32,585 nt of DNA from Anaerolineaceae bacterium UBA1415 (lineage in GTDB: Bacteria > Chloroflexota > Anaerolineae > Anaerolineales > Anaerolineaceae). Within the stretch, counting starts at the first letter, position 1, and the number at the start of each line of letters is the position of its first letter. Position numbers and translations under genes: made by a program. This document shows positions 23,648-32,127 of the stretch, in pieces. The DNA lies in NCBI GenBank assembly GCA_002305635.1, contig DBPR01000005.1, forward strand, positions 1 through 32,585, written 5' to 3'. Below the pieces are notes generated by a model. The model searched no databases. It had not been told where the DNA came from and worked only from the letters and a program-made list of their open reading frames with translations.

Positions 23648-26056
23648 ATGAACCCAAAAAGTCTGATCCTGCTCGAATTTCATAAGGTGCTGGACAAGTT
23701 AAAATCCCACACCACCTTTGAGCTGTCAACGATGCTCGTCAGCAGGCTGCGCCCGACCAGCAGCCTCGAAAAAGCGCTCCAGTTGCAGGAACAGACCCGT
23801 CAGGCGCGTCACTTGCTGCAACTAACAGACGAATTTAGCTTCCATGGCGCGGTTGATCTTCAGCCGCTGGCAGATCAGGCCCTCCATCAGATGACGCTCG
23901 AAGCGCCCAGCATGCTCGCCATCCGCAACACACTGATCCTCTCACGCAATGCCCGACGCAGCTTCCTCGACAAAGCCGAACAAGCCCCTGATCTGGCCGA
24001 CATCGCCTACAACCTGTCCGACGGTCACGGCTTGATTGACCTGATCAACAAGACCATCAACGACCGCGGAGAAGTTCTTGACAGCGCCTCGCCCGCGCTT
24101 GAACAAATTCGCTCCGATCTCAAGATCACCCATGCCCGCTTGATGGACCGCATGAATCGCTATCTCAGCGACCCCAACAGCGCCCGCATGCTGCAGGAAG
24201 CTCTGATCACGCAGCGCGGTGGGCGCTATGTTTTGCCGCTCAAGGCAGAATACAAAGGGCAGATCAAATCGATCATCCACGATCAAAGCTCCTCCGGTGC
24301 CACGCTTTTTATCGAACCGATCGCCGTGCTTGAGCTGAATAACAAGTTTCGCCAGCTTGAACTGGACGAGCGGGACGAGATCATGCGCGTCCTGCATCTA
24401 CTCAGCGCCGAAATTGCTCAACATGCAGAAACCCTGCGCCACACCAGCCAGTCCATGGCTGAGCTTGACCTCATTCTGGCGCGCGCCCGCTATGCCGAAG
24501 ACCTTAACGCCACCCAACCGGAATTATTTCCCATGCAGCCAGGCCCCGATTCCAACCACCCCGGCAGCGTTTTAGAGCTTACCCGCGCCCGGCATCCGCT
24601 CATTCCAGCCGACAAGATCGTACCCATCGATGTAGTCCTGAACAAAAAGAACTTCGCGGTCGTGCTCACCGGTCCAAATACCGGCGGCAAGACCGTTACG
24701 CTCAAGACCATCGGCCTGATGGTCTTGATGGCCCAGGCCGGCATGCAGATTCCGGTCGCCGCCGGATCGCGCCTCAGCGTTTTTCAGGACGTTTTTGCTG
24801 ACATCGGCGACGAGCAGTCGATCGAGCAATCGCTTTCCACCTTTTCAGGCCACATCAGGCAGTTGGTTCGCATCCTGAAACGGGCCAATCACCGTTCCCT
24901 CATCCTGCTGGACGAGCTTGGCTCAGGCACCGATCCACAGGAAGGCTCCGCGCTGGCGCGTGCCGTCCTCGATTACATGCTCAAACGCCGCATCACCTGC
25001 TTTGTCGCCACGCACTTCCCGGAGCTCAAAAGCTACGCGCACGCCACCTCGGGCGTCACCAACGCCAGCCTTGAGTTCGACACCGAAACATTGCTCCCAA
25101 CCTATCGTCTGATGATCGGCCTGCCGGGGCGCTCCAACGCGCTCGCCATTGCCGAAAGACTGGGCCTTGACCCCGAAATTCTGGAGGCTGCCCGACAGGA
25201 GATCAACCCCGGAGATCTTCAGGTCGACGATCTGCTTGAAGAAATTCACCGCCAGCGCAAACTAACCCATGAAAGTTTCGCGCAGGCCGAAAAATTGCGT
25301 CATTCCGCGGAGGAAAAAGAAGCCGAGCTGACCGGCCAACTGGAAAAACTGGAACTCGAACGGGATAAGATCCTTGTTCAGACCCAGCTGCAGGCTGAAT
25401 CGGAGCTGGAAGACCTGCGCGATCAGGTTCGTGAACTTCAACGCACGCTTAACCGCCTGAAAAGCGAACCAGAACGAAAGTCCGAACTCGCCAAAGTCAG
25501 CCAGGCGCTCGAGCAACTGGAGCAAAGCCACAGCGAAAAGCAGCACCGCAAGCGTTTGCAAACTTATCTGCCAAAAAAATCCGTTGGGCCCATGCGCGTT
25601 GGTCAAAAAGTATTCATCAAAAAACTGGGCATTGAAGGGTATATCAGCGCGATCGACGGCAAACTGTATGAAGTTCAGGCCGGCGCTTTGCGCCTGCGCC
25701 TGGAGGAGCACGAGATCGCCCGTCGTTCCGAGCTGCAGGAAGTCTCTCTCAGGCCAAAGCCCAAGTTAAGCGCTCAACCCACCAGCCGCACCTTTGTGCC
25801 AACCATCGACGCACCAGGCATGGAACTCGATCTTCGCGGTTTGCGCGCCGATGACGCGCTCGACAAACTGGAAGACTGGCTTGAGAAATGCTTCTCTTCT
25901 GGTCAACCTTTTGGCCGCGTCATTCACGGCAAAGGCACCGGCGCCTTGCGCGAGACCGTGCGTGAGGCTCTGCGTTATTCAAGTTATGTGACCCACTGGG
26001 AACGGGGCGGCGAGACCGAAGGCGGGGACGGCGTCAGCGTGGCATTCTTCCATTAA
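23648..26056 (+). CDS. mutS2: endonuclease MutS2
   Basis: The protein has 802 residues, a normal MutS2 length. Walker A is GPNTGGKT (about residues 341-348) and Walker B is LLDELGSGTDP (about 420-430). A long charged coiled coil (about 520-640) follows. A C-terminal Smr domain carries the LDLRG motif (about 726-730) and HGKGTG. MutS2 is described as a suppressor of homologous recombination and, in some bacteria, as a ribosome-collision factor. A candidate short or absent leader precedes the start (no ribosome binding site). It is transcribed alone. Confidence 0.96.
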   Translation: MNPKSLILLEFHKVLDKLKSHTTFELSTMLVSRLRPTSSLEKALQLQEQTRQARHLLQLTDEFSFHGAVDLQPLADQALHQMTLEAPSMLAIRNTLILSRNARRSFLDKAEQAPDLADIAYNLSDGHGLIDLINKTINDRGEVLDSASPALEQIRSDLKITHARLMDRMNRYLSDPNSARMLQEALITQRGGRYVLPLKAEYKGQIKSIIHDQSSSGATLFIEPIAVLELNNKFRQLELDERDEIMRVLHLLSAEIAQHAETLRHTSQSMAELDLILARARYAEDLNATQPELFPMQPGPDSNHPGSVLELTRARHPLIPADKIVPIDVVLNKKNFAVVLTGPNTGGKTVTLKTIGLMVLMAQAGMQIPVAAGSRLSVFQDVFADIGDEQSIEQSLSTFSGHIRQLVRILKRANHRSLILLDELGSGTDPQEGSALARAVLDYMLKRRITCFVATHFPELKSYAHATSGVTNASLEFDTETLLPTYRLMIGLPGRSNALAIAERLGLDPEILEAARQEINPGDLQVDDLLEEIHRQRKLTHESFAQAEKLRHSAEEKEAELTGQLEKLELERDKILVQTQLQAESELEDLRDQVRELQRTLNRLKSEPERKSELAKVSQALEQLEQSHSEKQHRKRLQTYLPKKSVGPMRVGQKVFIKKLGIEGYISAIDGKLYEVQAGALRLRLEEHEIARRSELQEVSLRPKPKLSAQPTSRTFVPTIDAPGMELDLRGLRADDALDKLEDWLEKCFSSGQPFGRVIHGKGTGALRETVREALRYSSYVTHWERGGETEGGDGVSVAFFH

Positions 26057-26063
26057 AGTAAAA

Positions 26064-26099
26064 GATCGCCACTGATTCGCTCCCTATTCACTGGCGATC
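26064..26099 (+). terminator. hairpin after mutS2
   Basis: Stem GATCGCCACTGA/TCACTGGCGATC with one mismatch, 8 nt after the stop codon. There is no T-run, so it may be a weak terminator or an mRNA-stabilising 3' end. Confidence 0.45.
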
Positions 26100-26248
26100 C
26101 TTCTGCAATGGTCCCCTGCGGTCATTGCCCGGTTAACATTTTTGACTAATAAAGATTATAGCATACTCTTTTTCAGCGCGCAATAACAATTTTGGCAAAA
26201 TTTGCAAATTCCCTTTCGCAGAACCCAAATCTCTGCTATAATTTAATA

Positions 26249-26325
26249 GTATTAACTATAATTAGTTGCATTATCAACCATGCGGGTTGCTAAAACAAAA
26301 CCTCTCCGTCCTGGAGAGGTTTTTT
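26249..26325 (+). ncRNA. candidate small RNA between mutS2 and tRNA-Leu
   Basis: An extended -10 TGCTATAAT (hexamer 26237-26242) points toward an intrinsic terminator (26297-26325), giving a transcript of about 77 nt. It has one small hairpin (CAACC ATGC GGGTTG) and the terminator hairpin. The only frame is a 15-codon one that runs through the terminator. Transcription is not demonstrated. Confidence 0.3.
26297..26325. terminator. bidirectional intrinsic terminator
   Basis: Perfect 11-bp stem AAAACCTCTCC (26297-26307) with GGAGAGGTTTT (26313-26323), loop GTCCT. A T-run follows on the + strand. On the minus strand it ends tRNA-Leu transcription, where TTTTGTTTT follows. Confidence 0.85.
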
Positions 26326-26327
26326 GA

Positions 26328-26409
<82 letters not shown>

Positions 26410-26419
26410 AAGTCTACAC

Positions 26420-26449
26420 AGTATACACGCATTCCCTCAACTTGGTCAA
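26420..26449 (-). promoter_or_regulatory. promoter of tRNA-Leu
   Basis: The minus strand reads TTGACC (26444-26449), 18 bp, TATACT (26420-26425). This is the same layout as the rplS promoter. Confidence 0.85.
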
Positions 26450-27004
26450 GATTTTTCCAACAATTTTTCCAGCAATTCTCAGTATGAAATTTGTATAGCT
26501 CGGTTTCTACTTTCCTCAAGCAAATGTTATTTTGTCTTTGATAGGGAATCGGCCTGTAAGGACGGGGCCAAACCCCGTCCGCTACTATTGCAGATTAACT
26601 GACCGGATATATTAATGTAATTTAACAGTTATTAGCGACATTGACTCTCAACCCAGTACCAATTATTTTTCATTCTGAGAATTTCTGATTAAATCTTTCA
26701 TAAAAACCTCTAATGAGAAAATCTATAAAGACCATCAATTGTGTTAGATCATTTTCAGACAATGGACAATTTCGTCCAGGGTTATTAATCCGACGCCCAA
26801 AACAAAAAACAGGGGATCTGAGGTCTTGAACCTTAGCTAAATGTTTTCAATTCCATCCATGGTCCCAAACGCCAGACTTTATTCCCTGCCACGCTGTTTG
26901 GATGATCAGACAATCCTGAAACCTCGCATGAAAATGACGCGCGGTTTCGCTCATCAACTCAACCCATTCACCAGCGCTTCGTCACGACCTGTCAAAACAC
27001 CACC
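26450..27004. other. spacer without genes
   Basis: No supported ORF. A perfect stem GGACGGGG/CCCCGTCC (26560-26580) with loop CCAAA is the only clear structure. It resembles a common intergenic palindrome. The rest shows no strong repeat or promoter. Confidence 0.5.
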
Positions 27005-27886
27005 TTAAATTGCCATGAAAACGAGCGCAAAGATCAGGATCAAACTTAGTAAAATCGTTGCCCCCCAAAGCAGATTGCGCAAAAATGCCGCCACCCGATC
27101 CTGAAGGTAGAGCAGCAATCCGGTGAAGGTGTTGATCAAGGCAAAGAAGAGCCCGATCATTGCCATCAGCATTGCCCGCGCCGCTGGGACGTACTCCATG
27201 CTCACCCAGACAATTTGCTGTTTCGTCAGGCTGACGACCAGGCTGGTCAACACAAGCAAAAAAAGGCTGATCGCGCCAGCGGTTAAGATCCGCCTGGCCC
27301 ATGGATCCGCCCAAACACGCTGCCAGAGCATTTTCAGGTTCTCAGATTCAGCCTGAACGTTCTGCAAACTGCCCATCTGGGAAAGTTGCTCGTAACGTTC
27401 CATGAAACTTTCAATGTTTTCAGGAGAGATCACCAGATATCGCTGCTCATGTTTGACCAAAACCATTTTTTCGGGCGCAGTGGCAACAAAAAGCGTTTTT
27501 CCAAGCCCGGAGATCTCTTTTTCGGTATAATAAGACCCTCTTAGCAAGGTAAAACCCAAAGGCAGAGGGGTTTCAAAATCAGATACAGGGTGGATCCAGT
27601 CAAGCTCTCCCATCGGGAGCAATTCCCGTCTTAACCCCCAGGTGATCTCAAGATAATCCCGGTCGAGATTGTAAACCGTGGTCAAAACCGTGAAAATTCG
27701 ATAAGCGATCAAAAGCAGCGGTAGGACCAGCAGCAAACCCAGCACGATCATAACCGTTGCCAGAATATTGTTTTGGATCATCGAGCCGCTGATAAACAAG
27801 AAAAGGGTCGCAACAAGGGTGACGATCCCTAAAACGCCGTTATATGCGAGGCTCTTTTGACGAGGTAGAAAATGTTCGTTTGCCAT
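27005..27886 (-). CDS. PH-domain-like membrane protein, function unknown
   Basis: The protein has 293 residues. Two hydrophobic segments come first (about residues 16-36 and 41-65). A beta-rich section follows with LDRDYLEITWG and QRYLVISPENIESFMERY; the latter phrase recalls the bacterial PH-domain (bPH) families. Two more hydrophobic segments come after about residue 190, plus a final one. The ATG at 27886 is chosen because a TATAAT lies 7 nt upstream and no ribosome binding site serves the longer frame. Its role is unknown. It is separated from the oxidoreductase genes by their terminator, so it is probably independent. Confidence 0.65.
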   Translation of the reverse strand: MANEHFLPRQKSLAYNGVLGIVTLVATLFLFISGSMIQNNILATVMIVLGLLLVLPLLLIAYRIFTVLTTVYNLDRDYLEITWGLRRELLPMGELDWIHPVSDFETPLPLGFTLLRGSYYTEKEISGLGKTLFVATAPEKMVLVKHEQRYLVISPENIESFMERYEQLSQMGSLQNVQAESENLKMLWQRVWADPWARRILTAGAISLFLLVLTSLVVSLTKQQIVWVSMEYVPAARAMLMAMIGLFFALINTFTGLLLYLQDRVAAFLRNLLWGATILLSLILIFALVFMAI

Positions 27887-27893
27887 TGAGGGA

Positions 27894-27899
27894 ATTATA
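27894..27899 (-). promoter_or_regulatory. -10 box for leaderless PH-like gene
   Basis: TATAAT on the minus strand, 7 nt before the ATG at 27886, with no ribosome binding site between. The -35 region is poor. Confidence 0.55.
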
Positions 27900-27940
27900 C
27901 ATTGCCTCAGACGAGATTGAGAACAGGATCGATTTACCAA

Positions 27941-27971
27941 AAAAGGCCCGAAGATTCCTTTCGGGCCTTTT
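27941..27971 (-). terminator. intrinsic terminator of the 2-oxoacid oxidoreductase operon
   Basis: Perfect 12-bp stem AAAAGGCCCGAA/TTCGGGCCTTTT with a 7-nt loop. On the minus strand it ends in a run of six T. It lies 20 nt after the stop of the gamma-subunit gene. Confidence 0.9.
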
Positions 27972-27991
27972 ATTTACCAAAATTTTTTGCC

Positions 27992-28528
27992 TTAGGCTTT
28001 AAACTCAGCGCCGCGGCGCAGGGCTTCAATATTCATCGGCACAAATTTCTGCAACCGTTTGGCTGTGTGCGCTTCGAGGGCGCGTTCCACCGCGCCTTCC
28101 GGCAGTGCTTTCATATTGCCTTCCAGAGCGCCCAGCAGAACCATATTCGCGGCCCGTTCGTTGCCTAGTTCCCGCGCGATCGTATTGGCGGGAACCATCA
28201 CCCAATGAATATCCGTACGGGTTGGTTCGCGGTTGACCATCGACTCATTCACGATCAAATACCCGCCGGGGGCGACAAGCGGTTCGTATTTATCCAGCGA
28301 AGGCAGGTTGAGCGCGATAACCGCGCGAGGATGCAAAGCTGTGGGCGAACCAATTTCGTCGTCGGAAATCACAACGGTACAGTTGGCGGTACCACCGCGC
28401 ATTTCAGGGCCATAAGAGGGAATCCAGGTCACATGCAAACCTTCATCCATGGCAGCATAGGCATAAACCTGACCAGCATAGAGCGTACCCTGACCACCAA
28501 ATCCAGAGATAATAATTTCTGATTGCAT
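27992..28528 (-). CDS. 2-oxoacid:ferredoxin oxidoreductase, gamma subunit
   Basis: The protein has 178 residues and is the pyruvate/ketoisovalerate-type gamma domain. It opens with IISGFGGQGTLYAGQVYA, the family glycine motif. YGPEMRGGTANC is also characteristic. It works with the alpha and beta subunits to decarboxylate a 2-oxoacid to acyl-CoA, with electrons to ferredoxin. AAAGGAGG lies 7 nt upstream of the ATG. It is the last of four genes and lies 3 nt after the beta subunit gene. Confidence 0.92.
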   Translation of the reverse strand: MQSEIIISGFGGQGTLYAGQVYAYAAMDEGLHVTWIPSYGPEMRGGTANCTVVISDDEIGSPTALHPRAVIALNLPSLDKYEPLVAPGGYLIVNESMVNREPTRTDIHWVMVPANTIARELGNERAANMVLLGALEGNMKALPEGAVERALEAHTAKRLQKFVPMNIEALRRGAEFKA

Positions 28529-28531
28529 CGT

Positions 28532-29311
28532 TTAGCCTCCTTTAGCCAGTTCTTCAACGGCGGTAGACACTTTAAAATCGCCGATAGGATATTGGGGAAT
28601 CATGTAGTCCTTGAGCCACAGGCGGGCATTGACCGGGGTCATTCCCCAGTTGGTGGGACAAGTTGAAAGCAGCTCGACAAACGAGAAGCCCATGCCTTGT
28701 TTCTGTACTTCAAAAGCGGTTCGGAGGGCCTTTTTCGCCTGGCGGATATTGCGGGCGTCATGCAGGCTGCGGCGAACCACGTAAGAAGCGCCGTCCAAAG
28801 AGGAGATCAATTCGGCAGTTCGGATCGGATAACCCTGGGTTTCAACATCGCGTCCCAATGGGGATGAACTGGTTTTTTGACCAGGGAGCGTCGTGGGTGC
28901 CATTTGGCCGCCGGTCATACCATAGTTGGTGTTGTTGATAAAAATAACCGTGATCTGCTCACCGCGGGCTGCGGCAGCCACGATCTCACCCATACCCATG
29001 GAAGCCAGGTCGCCGTCGCCTTGATAGGTAAAAACTGTCTTATGAGGCAGCGTGCGTTTGATGCCGGTTGCCATCGCAGGCGCGCGGCCGTGGGCGGCTT
29101 CAACAAAGTCGAAAGCAAAGTAATTGTAAGCAAAAACAGCACATCCAACCGGCGCGACACCAATGGTGTTATTGAGTTCGCCCATCTCCTGTAAAACTTC
29201 AGCGATCAAACGATGGGCCACGCCGTGAGTACAACCCGGGCAATAATGGGTCGTGGTTTCGGTGAAACCGAGCGGACGTTCGTAAAGGATTTTGACATCA
29301 GTATCCAACAT
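28532..29311 (-). CDS. 2-oxoacid:ferredoxin oxidoreductase, beta subunit (TPP-binding)
   Basis: The protein has 259 residues. TPP-binding signature: GDGDLASMG followed by NNTNYGMTGGQ. A YCPGCTHG motif near residue 22 likely contributes to the iron-sulfur cluster. The ATG at 29311 is preferred over the ATG at 29329 because AGGAG lies 6 nt upstream and it starts directly after the alpha subunit stop. The subunit holds the thiamine diphosphate and, with alpha, forms the active site. It resembles both KorB and VorA types. Confidence 0.93.
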   Translation of the reverse strand: MLDTDVKILYERPLGFTETTTHYCPGCTHGVAHRLIAEVLQEMGELNNTIGVAPVGCAVFAYNYFAFDFVEAAHGRAPAMATGIKRTLPHKTVFTYQGDGDLASMGMGEIVAAAARGEQITVIFINNTNYGMTGGQMAPTTLPGQKTSSSPLGRDVETQGYPIRTAELISSLDGASYVVRRSLHDARNIRQAKKALRTAFEVQKQGMGFSFVELLSTCPTNWGMTPVNARLWLKDYMIPQYPIGDFKVSTAVEELAKGG

Positions 29312-29312
29312 T

Positions 29313-30437
29313 TTAAGCTCCTGTTCCAACTAATTCGCGCATCTTTGCCAACCAGACGCCTCGTGCGTCGCGATTGACATCGGGTTCGCTGTTGATCATC
29401 TCTTCAATGGCTGTGCTGATCTCATCAGGATAAGGAACCATACCGCCCATGCGGCCATAGAAGTGGATCGGGGCCCGTTTGGCGACAATCGAAGTCACGT
29501 CATCGAGCATCTGACCGTTGTTCATTTCCACAACCAGGAAGCCCTTGGCCTTGTCTGCCAAATCGTTGAGCACGTCAACCGGATACGGAGCAAGCGTGAT
29601 GGGCCGCAACAGACCGATCTTGATGCCTTTTTCCCGTGCCGCGCGCACAGAAGTCAGGGCAATGCGGCCCGCGGTGCCATAACCGACCACCACGTATTCA
29701 GCATCTTCAAGGTAATATCCCTTATACCGGACTTCATTTTTCTCAACTTCCTGCCAGCGGGTCATCATCTTGACGTTGAAAATTTCCTGGGCTGGCGGGT
29801 TGATGTTGATCGAGGTCAAAATAACTTTCTTGTCCTTATTTTCGGAGCCAATTGCCCATGAGGGCGCACTCAGATTTACGGGTTTGAACTCGGGCAATTC
29901 CACCGGTTCCATCATCTGGCCCAAAAATCCGTCCATCAGCAAACAGACGACCATGCGGTATTTTTCTGCCAGATCGAAAGCCAGACCGGTCAGGTCAACC
30001 GCTTCCTGAACAGAGGCAGGAGCCAGAACGATCAGGTGATACTCACCATGTCCGCCGCCGTGTACGATCTGAGTATAATCAGCCTGCGAGGGGGCAATGT
30101 TGCCCAACCCGGGGCCGCCGCGCACAACGTTGACAACGACAGCCGGAACTTCTGTTCCCGCCATGTAAGAAATACCTTCCTGCATCAGGCTGATACCAGG
30201 GCTGGAGCTGGAGGTCATCGTGCGCAGACCGGTACAGGCCGCGCCATAAACCATGTTCACCGCTCCAAGTTCGCTTTCAGCTTGCACAAAAGCGCGTCCC
30301 AGCTCCGGCATTCGGGCTGAAAGATATTCCAAAAGTTCGGTTTGAGGGGTGATCGGATATCCAAAATATGAGACCAGACCGACGCGAAGCGCGGTTTCAG
30401 CAACCGCTTCATTTCCTTTAATGAGTTCAAGTGCCAT
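29313..30437 (-). CDS. vorB: 2-oxoacid:ferredoxin oxidoreductase, alpha subunit (VorB-like)
   Basis: The protein has 374 residues. The pattern FGYPITPQTELLEY, MTSSSSPGISLMQEGISYMAG and RGGPGLGNIAPSQADY matches subunits named VorB (2-ketoisovalerate) in annotation practice, although 2-oxoglutarate or mixed specificity is possible. The GGGHGEYH segment is part of the same family. Its ribosome binding site (GGAGAGG) lies in the end of the ferredoxin gene. The gap to the ferredoxin gene is 2 nt. The enzyme couples 2-oxoacid oxidation to ferredoxin reduction, typical of anaerobic amino-acid fermenters. Confidence 0.9.
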   Translation of the reverse strand: MALELIKGNEAVAETALRVGLVSYFGYPITPQTELLEYLSARMPELGRAFVQAESELGAVNMVYGAACTGLRTMTSSSSPGISLMQEGISYMAGTEVPAVVVNVVRGGPGLGNIAPSQADYTQIVHGGGHGEYHLIVLAPASVQEAVDLTGLAFDLAEKYRMVVCLLMDGFLGQMMEPVELPEFKPVNLSAPSWAIGSENKDKKVILTSININPPAQEIFNVKMMTRWQEVEKNEVRYKGYYLEDAEYVVVGYGTAGRIALTSVRAAREKGIKIGLLRPITLAPYPVDVLNDLADKAKGFLVVEMNNGQMLDDVTSIVAKRAPIHFYGRMGGMVPYPDEISTAIEEMINSEPDVNRDARGVWLAKMRELVGTGA

Positions 30438-30439
30438 GA

Positions 30440-30685
30440 CTAAGCCTCTCCTTCTTTCTTTGGGGGAGTACCTTTATAGACTGTGATGGCTGCGTCTGGG
30501 CATACCACGGCACAGGTTCCACAGGCAATGCAATCCTCAGGACGCGCCATATAAGCAGGGTGATATCCCCTGGGGCTTAGCCGGCTCATATCAAGCGCCA
30601 GGACGTCCTTCGGACAGTCCGTAACGCAGGTTTCACAGGCCTTGCAATACAAATCGTTGATTTCTACCCATCCCTTTGCGGGCAT
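30440..30685 (-). CDS. 2x[4Fe-4S] ferredoxin subunit of the 2-oxoacid oxidoreductase
   Basis: The protein has 81 residues with two clusters: C14-x2-C17-x2-C20-x3-C24 and C52-x2-C55-x2-C58-x3-C62, the latter within CIACGTCAVVCP. It is the first gene of the four-gene operon and probably the delta subunit that passes electrons out of the enzyme. AAGGAGG is a strong ribosome binding site. A TATACT box lies 66 nt upstream (30752-30757). Confidence 0.93.
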   Translation of the reverse strand: MPAKGWVEINDLYCKACETCVTDCPKDVLALDMSRLSPRGYHPAYMARPEDCIACGTCAVVCPDAAITVYKGTPPKKEGEA

Positions 30686-31183
30686 GTAGTGCCTCCTTGA
30701 TAAAATTATTTTCTGCCATCTTGGGTGAGTCTGGCAGCTTTGTATGTCATTAGTATAACTTAAAAGTGTTGGGAAAATCGAAACTCGTTCAGCCTGTTTG
30801 TGGCGGTGCTGGCTTGCCCGCGACGGTTACCGGACAAAGGCTCAAACCATGTTCCTGTAAAAGTAGGGATTGATCAGGGTCGAGCCTCCATTCCTTCAAT
30901 CCGATGTTCAAAGCCCAGGAGGTCGGTCTGAAACCCGCGCCCTCAACCAAATTCCTCTCAGCATCCGATCTCCATCTTGGATCAACATAAAAATGACGGT
31001 TAACATTAAGCTTCCTTTCTCAACGCCATTGTATTTGTGTGCCAGCCTGATCAGCCCCGAAGACCCCTTTAATTTAACCAGGATTAACCAGCGTTTTAAC
31101 GAGCAAAGCCTACCTTTTTCCGCAATTAATGCTATTATTATCCCATCCTGTTAAAACCTTACACCTTGTTTTCGGAGGGAAGC
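30686..31183. other. spacer between divergent genes
   Basis: No supported ORF. The 94-codon + strand frame at 30870-31154 shows no recognisable domain and runs into the promoter region of the lipoprotein gene. A TATTAT (about 31134) may be its -10 box. Nothing else stands out. Confidence 0.5.
30752..30757 (-). promoter_or_regulatory. -10 box of the 2-oxoacid oxidoreductase operon
   Basis: The minus strand reads TATACT, with TCGATT at 18 bp upstream as a poor -35. The leader is about 60 nt long before the ferredoxin start. Confidence 0.45.
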
Positions 31184-32005
31184 ATGAAACGAAAATTATT
31201 CATTACTTTGATCCTGATCATAGCGCTTGGCAGCCTTTCTTCCTGCTTTAAGATGACCAGTACGAAAGACACGCCCGAGCCTGCCGTCACGGTAATTTAC
31301 GTCACCGCTACCAACATGCCGGTACCTGAAAACAATGTCGGTGTCCAACCAACCCGCGTCAAGGCCACAGCCGTCCCGCCGACTGCCATTCCACCCACCG
31401 CAATTCCTCCCACGCCTGTCCCAACCACCATTCCCGAGCCGGAATCTGTGCCTTACTACACCGAGGAATTCAATGAAGTTCCCGACAACTGGTACTACGA
31501 CGTCCTTTCAGGGAATGAAGACAAGGCTGACATCACTGTCAACAAGGGTGTTTTAACTTTTGATATCAACGACTACCATACCTATGCCTACGTTTTTTAC
31601 GAAGACTGGACTTACGAAGACGTTTATCTCGAAACCTCAGCAAAAAACCGCGGTTACAACAATAATATGACCTCTTTGGTCTGCCGTTATTCTGATGAGG
31701 GTTTCTATGAGGTCAATATCAAGAACGATGGGATGTATGACATGTACGTCTATACCCCGGGCTATGGTTACAAGCGCCTTTACAATGGTGGATCACTCCA
31801 TATTAAAACCGGACAACAGAGCAACGTCTTTGCCATGACCTGTATTGGCGATGAGATCAACCTCTACGTCAATGGCTACCTTGAACGCTCCGTGACCGAT
31901 ACTTATCACGATTTGCCGGAAGGGCAGGTCGGCGTTGGTGTATCCTCCCTCGGCACCATTCCGATCAAAGTCGATATTGATTACGTTACGATAAGCACGC
32001 CATAA
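31184..32005 (+). CDS. lipoprotein with Pro/Thr linker and jelly-roll-like domain
   Basis: The protein has 273 residues. A signal peptide ends in the lipobox LSSC with Cys21, so it is a membrane-anchored exported lipoprotein. A Pro/Thr-rich linker follows (ATAVPPTAIPPTAIPPTPVP) and then a domain of about 190 residues resembling LamG/3-keto-disaccharide-hydrolase-like jelly rolls, with tracts such as EEFNEVPDNWYYD, YNNNMTSLVCRYS and NLYVNGYLE. The ATG at 31184 is chosen because GGAGGGAAGC lies directly upstream. The function is likely ligand or glycan binding. The gene is alone on the + strand. Confidence 0.8.
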   Translation: MKRKLFITLILIIALGSLSSCFKMTSTKDTPEPAVTVIYVTATNMPVPENNVGVQPTRVKATAVPPTAIPPTAIPPTPVPTTIPEPESVPYYTEEFNEVPDNWYYDVLSGNEDKADITVNKGVLTFDINDYHTYAYVFYEDWTYEDVYLETSAKNRGYNNNMTSLVCRYSDEGFYEVNIKNDGMYDMYVYTPGYGYKRLYNGGSLHIKTGQQSNVFAMTCIGDEINLYVNGYLERSVTDTYHDLPEGQVGVGVSSLGTIPIKVDIDYVTISTP

Positions 32006-32076
32006 GATTTGCGTTCCAGGTCGATCTTTGTTCCCATCCTTTGTACGGAAAGATCAATCGACTGCCATAAACTTAA

Positions 32077-32109
32077 ACATAAAACCCCACATTTCGCGGG
32101 GTTTTATGT
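32077..32109. terminator. bidirectional hairpin terminator
   Basis: Stem ACATAAAACCCC (32077-32088) with GGGGTTTTATGT, loop of about 9 nt, TTTTCT on the + strand side. It sits between two convergent genes. Confidence 0.8.
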
Positions 32110-32127
32110 TTTCTAATTCTATTACTT

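Noticed and set aside
26280..26327. 15-codon frame starting ATGCGGGTTG
   Set aside because: It runs through the terminator stem and ends right after the T-run, so it is unlikely to be translated.
30870..31154. 94-codon + strand frame in the spacer before the lipoprotein gene
   Set aside because: No recognisable domain, no ribosome binding site, and it runs into the promoter region of the next gene.
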